DNA of 64,000 bases, from positions 124,001 through 188,000 of the forward strand of contig JANWYH010000002.1 of the NCBI GenBank assembly GCA_025054715.1, given 5' to 3'. A program made the translations under genes and the position numbers. Under the pieces are notes generated by a model. It had not been told where the DNA came from. It saw only the letters and a program-made list of their open reading frames with translations, and ran no database searches. Every line of letters starts with the position of its first letter. Positions within the stretch are counted from its first letter, which is position 1. Below, in pieces: positions 34,835 through 42,712 of the stretch. Origin of the DNA: Pyrinomonadaceae bacterium. Its GTDB lineage: Bacteria; Acidobacteriota; Blastocatellia; Pyrinomonadales; Pyrinomonadaceae.

Positions 34835-35236
34835 CTAGTTTCTTGAATAAGTCGTTATAGCCGTTGCAACTATTTCATCAGAGTCATCGAAAACATCAGC
34901 CAAGACCGTTATAAGTCTCTTTCCTTGCTTTATTACTCTTGCTTTGCAGATGACCTTACCGTTGCGAACCGAACGGAGAAAATGAACTGTAAGATTTGCT
35001 GTAAAAGCCTTCTCGCCATCTACTAAAACGGTCGCTGCGGCAAAAGCTGTCGCGGTATCGATCAGCGAAGAAATTGCTCCACCGTGAAGCAAACCTTGTG
35101 GTTGCCTCAGCTCGTCCCGCACGCTTAACTCTAGGGTAGCTTCTCCTACTTCAATATCCGCTAACTCCATCTTAAGTAAATTTACGAATGGAATGCCTCG
35201 CAAAACCTCTTTTGCTTTTCGTTTCAGATCATCCAT
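34835..35236 (-). CDS. PaaI-type hotdog thioesterase
   Basis: The single hotdog-fold domain of 133 residues carries the PaaI-family signature QGLLHGGAISSLIDTATAFAA and the later strand TANLTVHFLRSV. These enzymes hydrolyse acyl- or aryl-CoA thioesters and usually form tetramers. The start is ambiguous: ATG 35236 gives a 4-nt gap to the upstream lipoprotein gene and has AGGAG 12 nt before it. An in-frame ATG at 35263 would overlap that gene by 23 nt and has AAAGG 9 nt upstream. Specific substrate unknown. Confidence 0.83.
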   Translation of the reverse strand: MDDLKRKAKEVLRGIPFVNLLKMELADIEVGEATLELSVRDELRQPQGLLHGGAISSLIDTATAFAAATVLVDGEKAFTANLTVHFLRSVRNGKVICKARVIKQGKRLITVLADVFDDSDEIVATAITTYSRN

Positions 35237-35240
35237 AACT

Positions 35241-35915
35241 TCAACTTCTCCTAGCAAACTCATCTAATGAAACCTTTTTGAATTCAGAAGGCAGCGAAAA
35301 AATCGCATCATCAACTTCAAATCTCAAATTCTGTAATTCTACAGAATAAAGTAAAAGCTTCTCTGCTCCCACGGAGTAAAACTCAGACTTAAGGATTATC
35401 TTCTTTTCCTCATCATAAAAAAGTATAACTTCGGACTTTGCAGAATCATCGATAGTCACAACGTATCTGGTGATGGTGTCTTCGGTATTTAGCTTTTCAA
35501 TCTTAGAATTAAACCTTCGCCTTAAAACCTCAGAAGTAAAAAATTTGAAAACAGAATCCTCAAAGGAAGGCTCGTCCCTTTTTCTGGACTCTGTAAACAT
35601 TCTTTTTGCGTAGTCTATAAGAAAAAACGCACTTTCTCTTTGAAGATAAGCAAGGTTGTTTTCAAACCTTATAAAACGATTTGCCCCTTTCCTCGCAACG
35701 AAAATCCGTTTTTCGATCTTTTCTTCCGAAGAGGAATCAAAAGAGCGAAAGATAATCTCGGCTTGGAAAGTCTCAGGTTCTTTAGTCTCAAAAAGTCTCT
35801 CAGAGAAGGATAAATTTTGATTTGCTTGATTCGTTTGATTTGTTATAACCGACTTTCGGCAAGCGAAAACTAGAAGGGAAAAGCAAAGCACAAAGGTAGC
35901 AAGCTTCAAAGGCAT
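35241..35915 (-). CDS. Lipoprotein of unknown function (LolA/DUF4412-like)
   Basis: The 224-residue precursor has a lipoprotein signal (MPLKLATFVLCFSLLVFAC, lipobox LVFAC) and an asparagine/glutamine-rich linker. An all-beta domain of about 170 residues follows, with alternating strands such as FQAEIIFRSF and KRIFVARKGANRFIRF. The strand layout and the closing DDAIFSLPSEF recall outer-membrane lipoprotein sorting or DUF4412 proteins, where such a barrel binds lipid. This is resemblance only. ATG 35915 is preferred because it opens the signal peptide directly; an in-frame TTG at 35933 would add six residues. First gene of the lipoprotein-thioesterase-ABC exporter operon. Confidence 0.68.
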   Translation of the reverse strand: MPLKLATFVLCFSLLVFACRKSVITNQTNQANQNLSFSERLFETKEPETFQAEIIFRSFDSSSEEKIEKRIFVARKGANRFIRFENNLAYLQRESAFFLIDYAKRMFTESRKRDEPSFEDSVFKFFTSEVLRRRFNSKIEKLNTEDTITRYVVTIDDSAKSEVILFYDEEKKIILKSEFYSVGAEKLLLYSVELQNLRFEVDDAIFSLPSEFKKVSLDEFARRS

Positions 35916-35957
35916 AGAAAGACTCAAATTCAAATGTTAACATAAACAAGCAAAAAG

Positions 35958-35986
35958 TTCAGACTATGTCCATTTTGTCCTAAAAT
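35958..35986 (+). promoter_or_regulatory. Candidate leaderless promoter of the PD-(D/E)XK-like gene
   Basis: TTCAGA (35958-35963), a 17-nt spacer and TAAAAT (35981-35986) are followed after only 6 nt by the GTG start at 35993. There is no Shine-Dalgarno. Transcription should begin at or next to the start codon. Confidence 0.5.
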
Positions 35987-35992
35987 TTCTCT

Positions 35993-37282
35993 GTGGAAAA
36001 AACTTTGCAGCAGGTTAAAAAAATTCTCGAAGAAGCTCAATCAGTCTTGATCGAATTCTCAGACGGAAGAAGAATCCAAGTGCAAGAATTTAACGTCGAG
36101 GAGTCGAGAAATAGAATCTTGCTTTCATTTTTTAACGACGAAACTCCGCAAATTTGGAGCGTTCAAAAGGTTAACCCTAGGAAATCCTTTATTAAAATAC
36201 AAAGAGGACTTGGGAAAGAAACGGCATTGGTTAAGGTTTTGAAGACTGAAGAAGAGATTTTAGTCGAAAAATTCGCCTGCAAGCTTAACCTAAAGATAAA
36301 AAGAAAACTTGCAAGAAACAAATTCTTGGTCGAAGATTCAAACCACAACCGTATGGTCATAGTTTTAGCGGAAACAACAGCTGTAAGTGCACTGACAAAA
36401 GCCATTTTAGCGCTTAAGAACTCTGGCGTTTCTAAGGCTTTTCTGCTTCTTGAAGAAAGGCAAGCTCAGATTGCCGCTACGTTGAAACTGCTTCTTAAAG
36501 ATTTCACAAAAAGCGCGATAGAAATTTACGAAAAGACAAGCTTCAGCGTGTGCACCAGGCATCTGCAAGAAGTGTTCAGTCCTAAGTTGAAGCCTGAATC
36601 GAACTCTATACCTTCAAAGCTTAAAAATATAATCAAACAAGCCCCGGAACAAATAGAAGTCAAATCGTCTTCTGAAGAAACAACCTTCTATTTTCTCGGA
36701 CTTCCTTTTCTCTTCGCTAACGAAAACTCTATAACCTTTGGCATCGAAAACAAGAAACTCCTTACTGAAGAAACCTATCAGGAGCTAATCGAATTAGTCG
36801 AAAAGCTTAAAAAATATCGAAACCCCAATAGCCACAATAAAAAACATTTGTTTTATCAAATGATGCCAGAAAGATGGCTTGAGGCGGTTTTGAAAAAAAG
36901 TATCAAAGAACTCGATTCAAATCTACTAACAAAACCCGTTTATAGCCAACTCGGCATAGGAAACGACAGAATAGACCTAACAGCCTTTAGAAGAGATGGC
37001 AAAATCGTAGTAATAGAGATCAAAACTAGACCTGAAGCCGAAATGCTTTTTCAAGCGCTCGAATACTGGTTTAAGATAGAATCAGCAAGGCAACAAGGCG
37101 CTTTCGATTCCGTAGATTTCAAGCCTTCTTCGACTCTAATTTATCTTGTTGCTCCAGCTCTTTCTTTTCACAAAGAAATAGATTTTCTTGCGAAAACTGT
37201 CGAATCCGTTGAAATCCATAGGTTTGATCTAGATCAAAACTGGCGACGTAAGATAAAAGTGTTGCAAAAAAGACGGCTTTAA
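35993..37282 (+). CDS. Unknown protein with C-terminal PD-(D/E)XK nuclease-like domain
   Basis: The 429-residue protein lacks a signal or membrane segment. The last 130 residues have the restriction-endonuclease fold pattern: a helix with MMPERWLEAVLKKSIKELD, then GNDRIDLTAFRRDGKIVVIEIKTRPEAEMLFQ split as the catalytic D (in RIDLTAF), E and K (in VIEIK). A helix then carries QALEYWFKIESAR. Similar domains occur in restriction enzymes, repair nucleases and many uncharacterised proteins. The first 290 residues, rich in lysine and glutamate, match nothing I recognise. No helicase or methylase is nearby. It starts at GTG with no ribosome site, behind a likely leaderless promoter. Its TAA overlaps the stop of the convergent regulator within TTAA. 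Confidence 0.65.
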   Translation: MEKTLQQVKKILEEAQSVLIEFSDGRRIQVQEFNVEESRNRILLSFFNDETPQIWSVQKVNPRKSFIKIQRGLGKETALVKVLKTEEEILVEKFACKLNLKIKRKLARNKFLVEDSNHNRMVIVLAETTAVSALTKAILALKNSGVSKAFLLLEERQAQIAATLKLLLKDFTKSAIEIYEKTSFSVCTRHLQEVFSPKLKPESNSIPSKLKNIIKQAPEQIEVKSSSEETTFYFLGLPFLFANENSITFGIENKKLLTEETYQELIELVEKLKKYRNPNSHNKKHLFYQMMPERWLEAVLKKSIKELDSNLLTKPVYSQLGIGNDRIDLTAFRRDGKIVVIEIKTRPEAEMLFQALEYWFKIESARQQGAFDSVDFKPSSTLIYLVAPALSFHKEIDFLAKTVESVEIHRFDLDQNWRRKIKVLQKRRL

Positions 37283-37974
37283 CCCTCATTAACAAAGCGA
37301 TAGCCGACGCCACGAACAGTTTGAAGAAACTTTGGTTTGTTAGGTTCATCTTCTAGGTATTTTCTTAATCGAACTATAAAGTTATCAATTGCCCTTGTGT
37401 CGGTATCCTCGCAAAGTCCCCATACTTCCTCCAAAATCATTTTTCTTGAGACAACTTTTCCTTCGTTTTCTATCAAATAACGTAAGAATTTTGCCTCCAT
37501 AAGTGTCAACCGAACCACTTTGTTTTCATGCCTAATTTCTAGGCTATCGAAATCTATCGTTCTACCGTTCACGGTAACAATCTCAGAAGTTCTAGACATT
37601 TCGCGCTTTAGCCATTCGCGACGCCTCAAAAGTCCTTTGAGTCTAGCGAGAAAAATGGAAAGATCAAAAGGCTTTGGTAAATAATCATCGGCTCCTGAAG
37701 CGAAACCTTTAAGCACATCTTCAGACTTGCCCAAAGCCGTAAGCATCAGTATAGGCACGAAATTTTCACTTTGACGAAGTCGAGCAGCGAGGGTAAATCC
37801 GTCTATTTTGGGGAGCATTACATCTAAAACGACAGCGTCAAAGTTTTCTTCTGATAGTCTCCTAAAGGCTATCTCTCCGTCTTCAGCAATTTCAGCCTCA
37901 TAGCCTTCAGTTTCGAGATTAAATTTTAAGCCCTCGGCAAGATGTTTCTCATCTTCCACTATCAAGATTCTCAT
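37279..37974 (-). CDS. OmpR-family response regulator (orphan)
   Basis: The 231-residue two-component regulator has a receiver domain with acidic residues VEDE, phospho-acceptor D51 in VVLDVMLP, T/K switch residues in LMLTALGKS and YLPKPFD. A C-terminal winged helix (about 130-230) contains LTLMEAKFLRYLIENEGKVVSRKMILEEVWG and the wing GVGYRFV. It should bind direct repeats as a dimer when phosphorylated. No histidine kinase is adjacent, so its partner is elsewhere. The hybrid kinase at 42.7 kb carries its own receiver. Signal unknown. Confidence 0.9.
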   Translation of the reverse strand: MRILIVEDEKHLAEGLKFNLETEGYEAEIAEDGEIAFRRLSEENFDAVVLDVMLPKIDGFTLAARLRQSENFVPILMLTALGKSEDVLKGFASGADDYLPKPFDLSIFLARLKGLLRRREWLKREMSRTSEIVTVNGRTIDFDSLEIRHENKVVRLTLMEAKFLRYLIENEGKVVSRKMILEEVWGLCEDTDTRAIDNFIVRLRKYLEDEPNKPKFLQTVRGVGYRFVNEG

Positions 37975-38077
37975 AAAGAAAAGTTTAACACGAAAAATAG
38001 CCTAAAGTGAGAAACCTTACTTTGCAAGAAAACGTAAAATAAGGTAAGTTTTGCATAAGAGAAAGGAGTTAACTGTT

Positions 38078-39847
38078 ATGTCAAAGGGTCTAAGGACTTT
38101 TTTATTAGTGATTGGCGGTTCTTTTTTAATTTTGCTGATTCTTGTTGCAGCGGTCTTTTTGATCGCTGAAATCTGGATGCGTCCTTCTATTGCGCCAAAC
38201 AGTGTTCTGGTAATCAACCTTTCCGGGCAAATGCCTGACTATGTTCCAGAAGACCCTATGGCTGACTTTTTATTAGGTTCACAAGGACAGTCCTTTGTTT
38301 CGCTACTTACGCAACTACGAAAAGCAAAAGTAGACCCACAAATAGGCGCTGTGCTTGTCGAAATAAACTTCCCACAAATAGGCTGGGCTAAAGCAGAAGA
38401 ATTCAGAAGAGCAATAATAGATGTTCGCTCGTCAGGTAAGCCTGTTTACGCTTATATGGAAATAGGCTCAAGCAAAGAATATTACATAGCTACGGCTGCA
38501 GATAAAATCTTTCTTCCTCCAAGCGGAGACCTTTTTGTAACCGGCTTGATGGCACAGGTCACGTTCTTTAGAGGCTCTTTAGATAAACTAGGCATAGAGC
38601 CTCAGGTCATACAGATAGGAAAATACAAAAATGCTCCTGATCAATTTACCAGAAAACAAATGTCTGCTGAGCACAAGGAAGTGATAAATGCGATCTTGGA
38701 TGATTACTTCAATCGAATGGTAAATGAAATAGCTCAATCAAGAAACAAGTCACCAGAGGAGGTTAAAACTCTGATTGATCAAGCTCCATTTTCAGCCAAG
38801 AAAGCAAAGGAGCTTGGCTTGATTGACAACGCTATTTACAAACATCAGGTTCATGAAGAATTGAAAAAAGCTCTCGGATATGCAGAAAACGAAGATTTAC
38901 GGCTCGTTAGTGCACAGAGATATCAGAAAATTAGTGCCAGTTGGCTTGGGCTAAACAAAGGTGAAAAGATAGCTATCATCTTCGGCTCAGGACCAATAAA
39001 TCAAGGAGAATCTGAATTTTATCTCGATCAAACGATAGGTTCAAACACTATGGTAAAAGCTATTTCAGAAGCTTCCTCTGACGAATCCATCAAAGCCATA
39101 GTGCTTAGGATTGACTCACCGGGTGGCTCGGCTCTAGCTTCTGATCTTATCTGGAAAGCCGTAGAAGACGCGAAAGCTAAGAAACCCGTAGTAGTTTCAA
39201 TGTCAGATGTTGCAGCTTCAGGCGGTTATTACATTTCTTGTAATGCAAATAAAATAGTTGCGGAAAACTCGACATTAACTGGTTCTATAGGCGTGTTTTT
39301 AGGAAAGCCCGTCTTGAAAGGCTTTTACGATTGGCTTGGAATAAGCACCGAATACGTAATGCGTGGCAAAAACTCAGGACTCTTTAGAGAAGCTGAAAAA
39401 TGGTCTCCCGAAGAAGAAGCAAAAATGCGAGAACTTGCCAATAGAATTTATTACGAAGAATTTGTGCCAAAAGTGGCTCAAGGGCGTAGCAAGTCATTCG
39501 AGGAAATAGATTCTATCGGACAAGGAAGAGTCTGGACCGGACTACAAGCAAAAGAAAGAGGTTTAGTTGATGAAATCGGAGGATTAGAAAAAGCTGTTGA
39601 GATAGCAAAACAGCTTGCCGGTATCGCGCCAGAAAAAGAGGTTCAAAGAATTGCCTTCCCAAGACCAACCCCTCTTTTCCAAAGACTTTTAGGCGCTGAA
39701 GCGGATGACGTTTTCTCCGAAGAACAAAAGCTCATAAAATCTTTACCTGAAAGTTTAAGAAAAGCTTTTCGATATACCCAAATAATGCAAAATGTCGGCA
39801 GAGGAGACGCAGCCATGATAATGCCGTTTGAGCTAACTTTCAAGTAA
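38078..39847 (+). CDS. sppA: Signal peptide peptidase SppA, long (67K) type
   Basis: The 589-residue inner membrane serine protease cleaves leftover signal peptides. One N-terminal membrane segment (TFLLVIGGSFLILLILVAAVFLIAE) anchors two tandem ClpP/crotonase-fold domains. The catalytic dyad is present: K182 in IQIGKYKNAPDQF of the first domain and S381 in DVAASGGYYIS of the second, as in E. coli SppA. The start at ATG 38078 is fixed by AAAGGAG 9 nt upstream; an in-frame TTG at 38051 has none. The stop is directly adjacent to the stop of the convergent serA, with no space for a terminator. Confidence 0.93.
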   Translation: MSKGLRTFLLVIGGSFLILLILVAAVFLIAEIWMRPSIAPNSVLVINLSGQMPDYVPEDPMADFLLGSQGQSFVSLLTQLRKAKVDPQIGAVLVEINFPQIGWAKAEEFRRAIIDVRSSGKPVYAYMEIGSSKEYYIATAADKIFLPPSGDLFVTGLMAQVTFFRGSLDKLGIEPQVIQIGKYKNAPDQFTRKQMSAEHKEVINAILDDYFNRMVNEIAQSRNKSPEEVKTLIDQAPFSAKKAKELGLIDNAIYKHQVHEELKKALGYAENEDLRLVSAQRYQKISASWLGLNKGEKIAIIFGSGPINQGESEFYLDQTIGSNTMVKAISEASSDESIKAIVLRIDSPGGSALASDLIWKAVEDAKAKKPVVVSMSDVAASGGYYISCNANKIVAENSTLTGSIGVFLGKPVLKGFYDWLGISTEYVMRGKNSGLFREAEKWSPEEEAKMRELANRIYYEEFVPKVAQGRSKSFEEIDSIGQGRVWTGLQAKERGLVDEIGGLEKAVEIAKQLAGIAPEKEVQRIAFPRPTPLFQRLLGAEADDVFSEEQKLIKSLPESLRKAFRYTQIMQNVGRGDAAMIMPFELTFK

Positions 39848-41080
39848 TCAGTAAACCATTCTAGCTTTTATTGTGCCTTTAACTTGCTTTATAAGTTGAA
39901 ATGCCTCATGAGACATTTTTTGATCAACATCAAGAATGACATAACCAATTTCTTCGTTTGTTTTCAAATACTGACCCAAAACGTTAATACCTCTTGATGA
40001 AAGCTCAGAATTTATCTGGGACAAAACTCCAGGGACGTTTTCGTGTATGTGAAGGATTCGATGCGTTCCTGCCTGTGGCGGCAAGCTAACCTGCGGGACT
40101 GTGTGAGAACCCTCTGACGAGCCTAACTCTAGATATTTTATAAGTTTTGTCGAGACATCAATTCCTATGTTTGCTTGAGCTTCTTCGGTTGAGCCACCAA
40201 TATGCGGCGTTAAGATTACATTTGGCATATTTTGCAAAACACAAGTAAACGGATCTCCAGATTTTGCAGGCTCTTCCGGAAAAACATCAATCGCAGCACC
40301 TGAAATCGTTCCGTTTTCTATGTATCTTTTAAGAGCATCCAAATCCACAACGTCACCTCGTGAATAATTAAGCAATATCGCTCCCTTTCGGAAATACCGT
40401 AACGTCTCATCATTTATCATGTTTTTAGTCGTCTCATTCGATGGAACATGAAGCGTAACTATATGAGATTGCTCCAACAGCTCTCTCAATGTCCTAACTT
40501 GTTTAGCATTTCCATGAGGCAACTTAGTCGCTATATCATAGTAAATTACGTTCATTCCCATAGCTTCAGCTAGAACGGAAACTTGAGAACCGATGTTTCC
40601 ATAGCCTATGATGCCTAAGGTTTTGCCTCTAAGTTCATAGCTTCCCTTTGAATCCTTAAGCCAAATACCTTGATGCGCAGCGTTCTGCTTATCAATTATC
40701 TTACGAATCAGCATCACGCAAAGACCTATTATCAACTCAGCCACAGAGCGAGTATTCGAATAAGGAGCATTAAAAACAGCGATGCCTTTACGCATAGCTG
40801 CTTTCAAATCAACTTGATTGGTTCCTATGCAGAAACAACCTATAGCGATAAGTTTCTGAGCATTTTCTAGGACTGCTCTTGTAATCTGAGTCTTTGAACG
40901 AATGCCAAGAATATGAACGTCTTTAATTTGTCTTTTGAGTTCGTCCTCTTCGACTGCCTTCTTAAGCCTCAATATATTCACATATCCGTTCTGCTCAAAC
41001 TCATTTACAGCTGAATCGGCTATGTTCTCAAGGAGAAGTATTTTTATTTTCTCTTTCGGATATGATGTTTGCTGTATCAT
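39848..41080 (-). CDS. serA: D-3-phosphoglycerate dehydrogenase
   Basis: The 410-residue enzyme carries out the first step of serine synthesis, oxidising 3-phosphoglycerate with NAD+. The length and C-terminal ACT domain (RILHIHENVPGVLSQINSELSSRGINV) match the E. coli-type, serine-inhibited enzyme. NAD binding is by GIIGYGNIGSQV, and the active site is formed by NYSRGDVVD and LTPHIGGSTEEAQ. The next steps (serC, serB) are not in the window. It lies 4 nt downstream of asnS on the same strand and is likely cotranscribed, linking serine and asparaginyl-tRNA supply only by transcription. Confidence 0.95.
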   Translation of the reverse strand: MIQQTSYPKEKIKILLLENIADSAVNEFEQNGYVNILRLKKAVEEDELKRQIKDVHILGIRSKTQITRAVLENAQKLIAIGCFCIGTNQVDLKAAMRKGIAVFNAPYSNTRSVAELIIGLCVMLIRKIIDKQNAAHQGIWLKDSKGSYELRGKTLGIIGYGNIGSQVSVLAEAMGMNVIYYDIATKLPHGNAKQVRTLRELLEQSHIVTLHVPSNETTKNMINDETLRYFRKGAILLNYSRGDVVDLDALKRYIENGTISGAAIDVFPEEPAKSGDPFTCVLQNMPNVILTPHIGGSTEEAQANIGIDVSTKLIKYLELGSSEGSHTVPQVSLPPQAGTHRILHIHENVPGVLSQINSELSSRGINVLGQYLKTNEEIGYVILDVDQKMSHEAFQLIKQVKGTIKARMVY

Positions 41081-41084
41081 AGGG

Positions 41085-42395
41085 TTACGGTCTCAAACGA
41101 TAAAGCATTCTTGGAAAAGGTATAGTTTCTCGAACATGTTCTATACCGCAAATCCAAGCTACACATCTTTCGATTCCCATTCCAAAACCTGCGTGCGGAA
41201 CGCTTCCATAGCGTCTTAAATCCAAATACCACTCGAAAGCTTCTCTTGGTAGATTATGCTCTTGTATTTGCCTTTCAAGAAACGCAAGATCAAAAGCTCT
41301 CTGTCCACCGCCTATGATCTCTCCATAACCCTCAGGAGCTAAAAGATCGGCACCTAAAGCTAGCTCAGGCCTCTGCTTATCGCGCTCAAAGTAAAAGGCT
41401 TTAACCGCAGCTGGAAAATGATGAACAAAAACAGGTCGCTCAAAGCTTTCGGAAATAAAAGTTTCATCGGGGGCCCCAAAATCACCACCCCATTCAAAAT
41501 ACTTTTCTAATTTACCTTCACGATAAGCTTCTTGCAGAATCTTTACCGCTTCGTCATAATGAATTCTCGGAAATGGTTTCTTTACAGTCTCTAGTTTCGA
41601 GACGTCTCTTTCCAGAGTTTTCAAATCTTCAATTCTTTCGTTTAACACTCTTTCGACGACATAACAGACAAGGTCCTCGGCCAGATTCATCACATCTTCC
41701 AGGTCTGCATAAGCCATTTCAGGCTCAACCATCCAAAATTCAGTAAGGTGACGTCGAGTCTTGGATTTTTCAGCACGAAAAACAGGACCAAAACAATAAC
41801 TCCTTCCAAAGGCAGCCGCTGTCGCTTCATTGTAAAGCTGACCGCTTTGTGTAAGATACGCTTTTTCGTCATCAAAATAATTTACTTCAAAAAGCGTCGT
41901 CGTTCCCTCACACGCATTCGGCGTAAAGATTGGCGCGTCAGCTAAAATAAATCCCTGATTGTCGAAAAAATCTCTTACTGCGCGAACGACGCTGTGACGA
42001 ATGCGAAGAATGGCATGTTGGCGACGCGAACGAATCCAAAGATGACGATGATCCAGTAAAAACTCTGTCCCATGCTCTTTTGGCGTTATAGGATAGCCTT
42101 CGACATTTTGTATGATCTCAAGCCCAGTAACATCAAGCTCTACTCCTATCGGTGAACGTTTATCTTCCCTGACCTTGCCGCGAACAATTATTGAAGACTC
42201 TTGACCTAATTGCTTTGCTCTTTGAAAAAGCTCTTCATCATTTAGCTTAAAAACTACACATTGAACTATGCCCGTTCCATCACGAACCTGCAAGAAAAGT
42301 ATCTTGCCGCTTGAACGCATGTTGTAAAGCCAACCCTTCAGCGTCACCTCTTCGCCAATATGCTCTTTCAATTCATTTACGTATGTTTGCCTCAT
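41085..42395 (-). CDS. asnS: Asparagine--tRNA ligase
   Basis: The 436-residue class IIb synthetase has an N-terminal OB-fold anticodon domain ([24 protein letters not shown]). In the catalytic domain, motif 2 is [23 protein letters not shown] and motif 3 is [16 protein letters not shown]. The WMVEPEMAY pattern and the ending [14 protein letters not shown] distinguish AsnRS from AspRS. There is no ribosome site before the ATG. A -10-like TAGTAT lies 6 nt upstream, so the mRNA may be leaderless. It is divergent from the small gene at 42461. Confidence 0.94.
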   Translation of the reverse strand: MRQTYVNELKEHIGEEVTLKGWLYNMRSSGKILFLQVRDGTGIVQCVVFKLNDEELFQRAKQLGQESSIIVRGKVREDKRSPIGVELDVTGLEIIQNVEGYPITPKEHGTEFLLDHRHLWIRSRRQHAILRIRHSVVRAVRDFFDNQGFILADAPIFTPNACEGTTTLFEVNYFDDEKAYLTQSGQLYNEATAAAFGRSYCFGPVFRAEKSKTRRHLTEFWMVEPEMAYADLEDVMNLAEDLVCYVVERVLNERIEDLKTLERDVSKLETVKKPFPRIHYDEAVKILQEAYREGKLEKYFEWGGDFGAPDETFISESFERPVFVHHFPAAVKAFYFERDKQRPELALGADLLAPEGYGEIIGGGQRAFDLAFLERQIQEHNLPREAFEWYLDLRRYGSVPHAGFGMGIERCVAWICGIEHVRETIPFPRMLYRLRP

Positions 42396-42401
42396 ATCTG
42401 C

Positions 42402-42430
42402 ATACTAATGAGATTTTCTAATGTTGATAA
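42402..42430 (-). promoter_or_regulatory. Candidate leaderless promoter of asnS, back-to-back with the next gene
   Basis: On the minus strand TTATCA (42430-42425), a 17-nt spacer and TAGTAT (42407-42402) are followed after 6 nt by the asnS ATG. Its -35 element overlaps, on the other strand, the -35 of the divergent small gene. Confidence 0.4.
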
Positions 42431-42452
42431 TTTAAGAATAAAGGTTTACTAT
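42424..42452 (+). promoter_or_regulatory. Candidate leaderless promoter of the small gene and hybrid kinase
   Basis: TTGATA (42424-42429), a 17-nt spacer and TACTAT (42447-42452) precede three consecutive ATG codons (42455, 42458, 42461). The expected transcription start, near 42459, falls within this ATG series. Confidence 0.45.
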
Positions 42453-42460
42453 CAATGATG

Positions 42461-42682
42461 ATGTATCGTCAAACGAAATTTTCAGAAATCTTATACAAAA
42501 TCCGTGAAGAGCTCTCACGAGAAGCTGATTATGACGCTTTGAAATTTGCAAAAATCTTCCTCAAAGACGAAAAAGTTATGTTAGCACAGGATGAAGCGAA
42601 TCAAAAAGGAGCAAAGAGAAAGAATGAAAATTTTGACCTTATATGTAAAGACGACTTAGAGCCGGGGAGAAAAAGCATTTGA
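42461..42682 (+). CDS. Small protein of unknown function
   Basis: A charged, mostly helical protein of about 73 residues (MYRQTKFSEILYKIREELS, then ADYDALKFAKIFLKDEKVM) with no signal, membrane segment or known motif. Three in-frame ATGs stand in a row; the third fits best with the predicted leaderless transcript. It is divergent from asnS and lies 30 nt before the hybrid sensor kinase, with which it probably forms an operon. A role in that signalling system is possible but unsupported. The AT-rich but codon-consistent frame and the promoter make it more likely real than not. Confidence 0.5.
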   Translation: MYRQTKFSEILYKIREELSREADYDALKFAKIFLKDEKVMLAQDEANQKGAKRKNENFDLICKDDLEPGRKSI

Positions 42683-42712
42683 ATCTAAAGGGAGGGGGAA
42701 TAGTTTTGAAAA

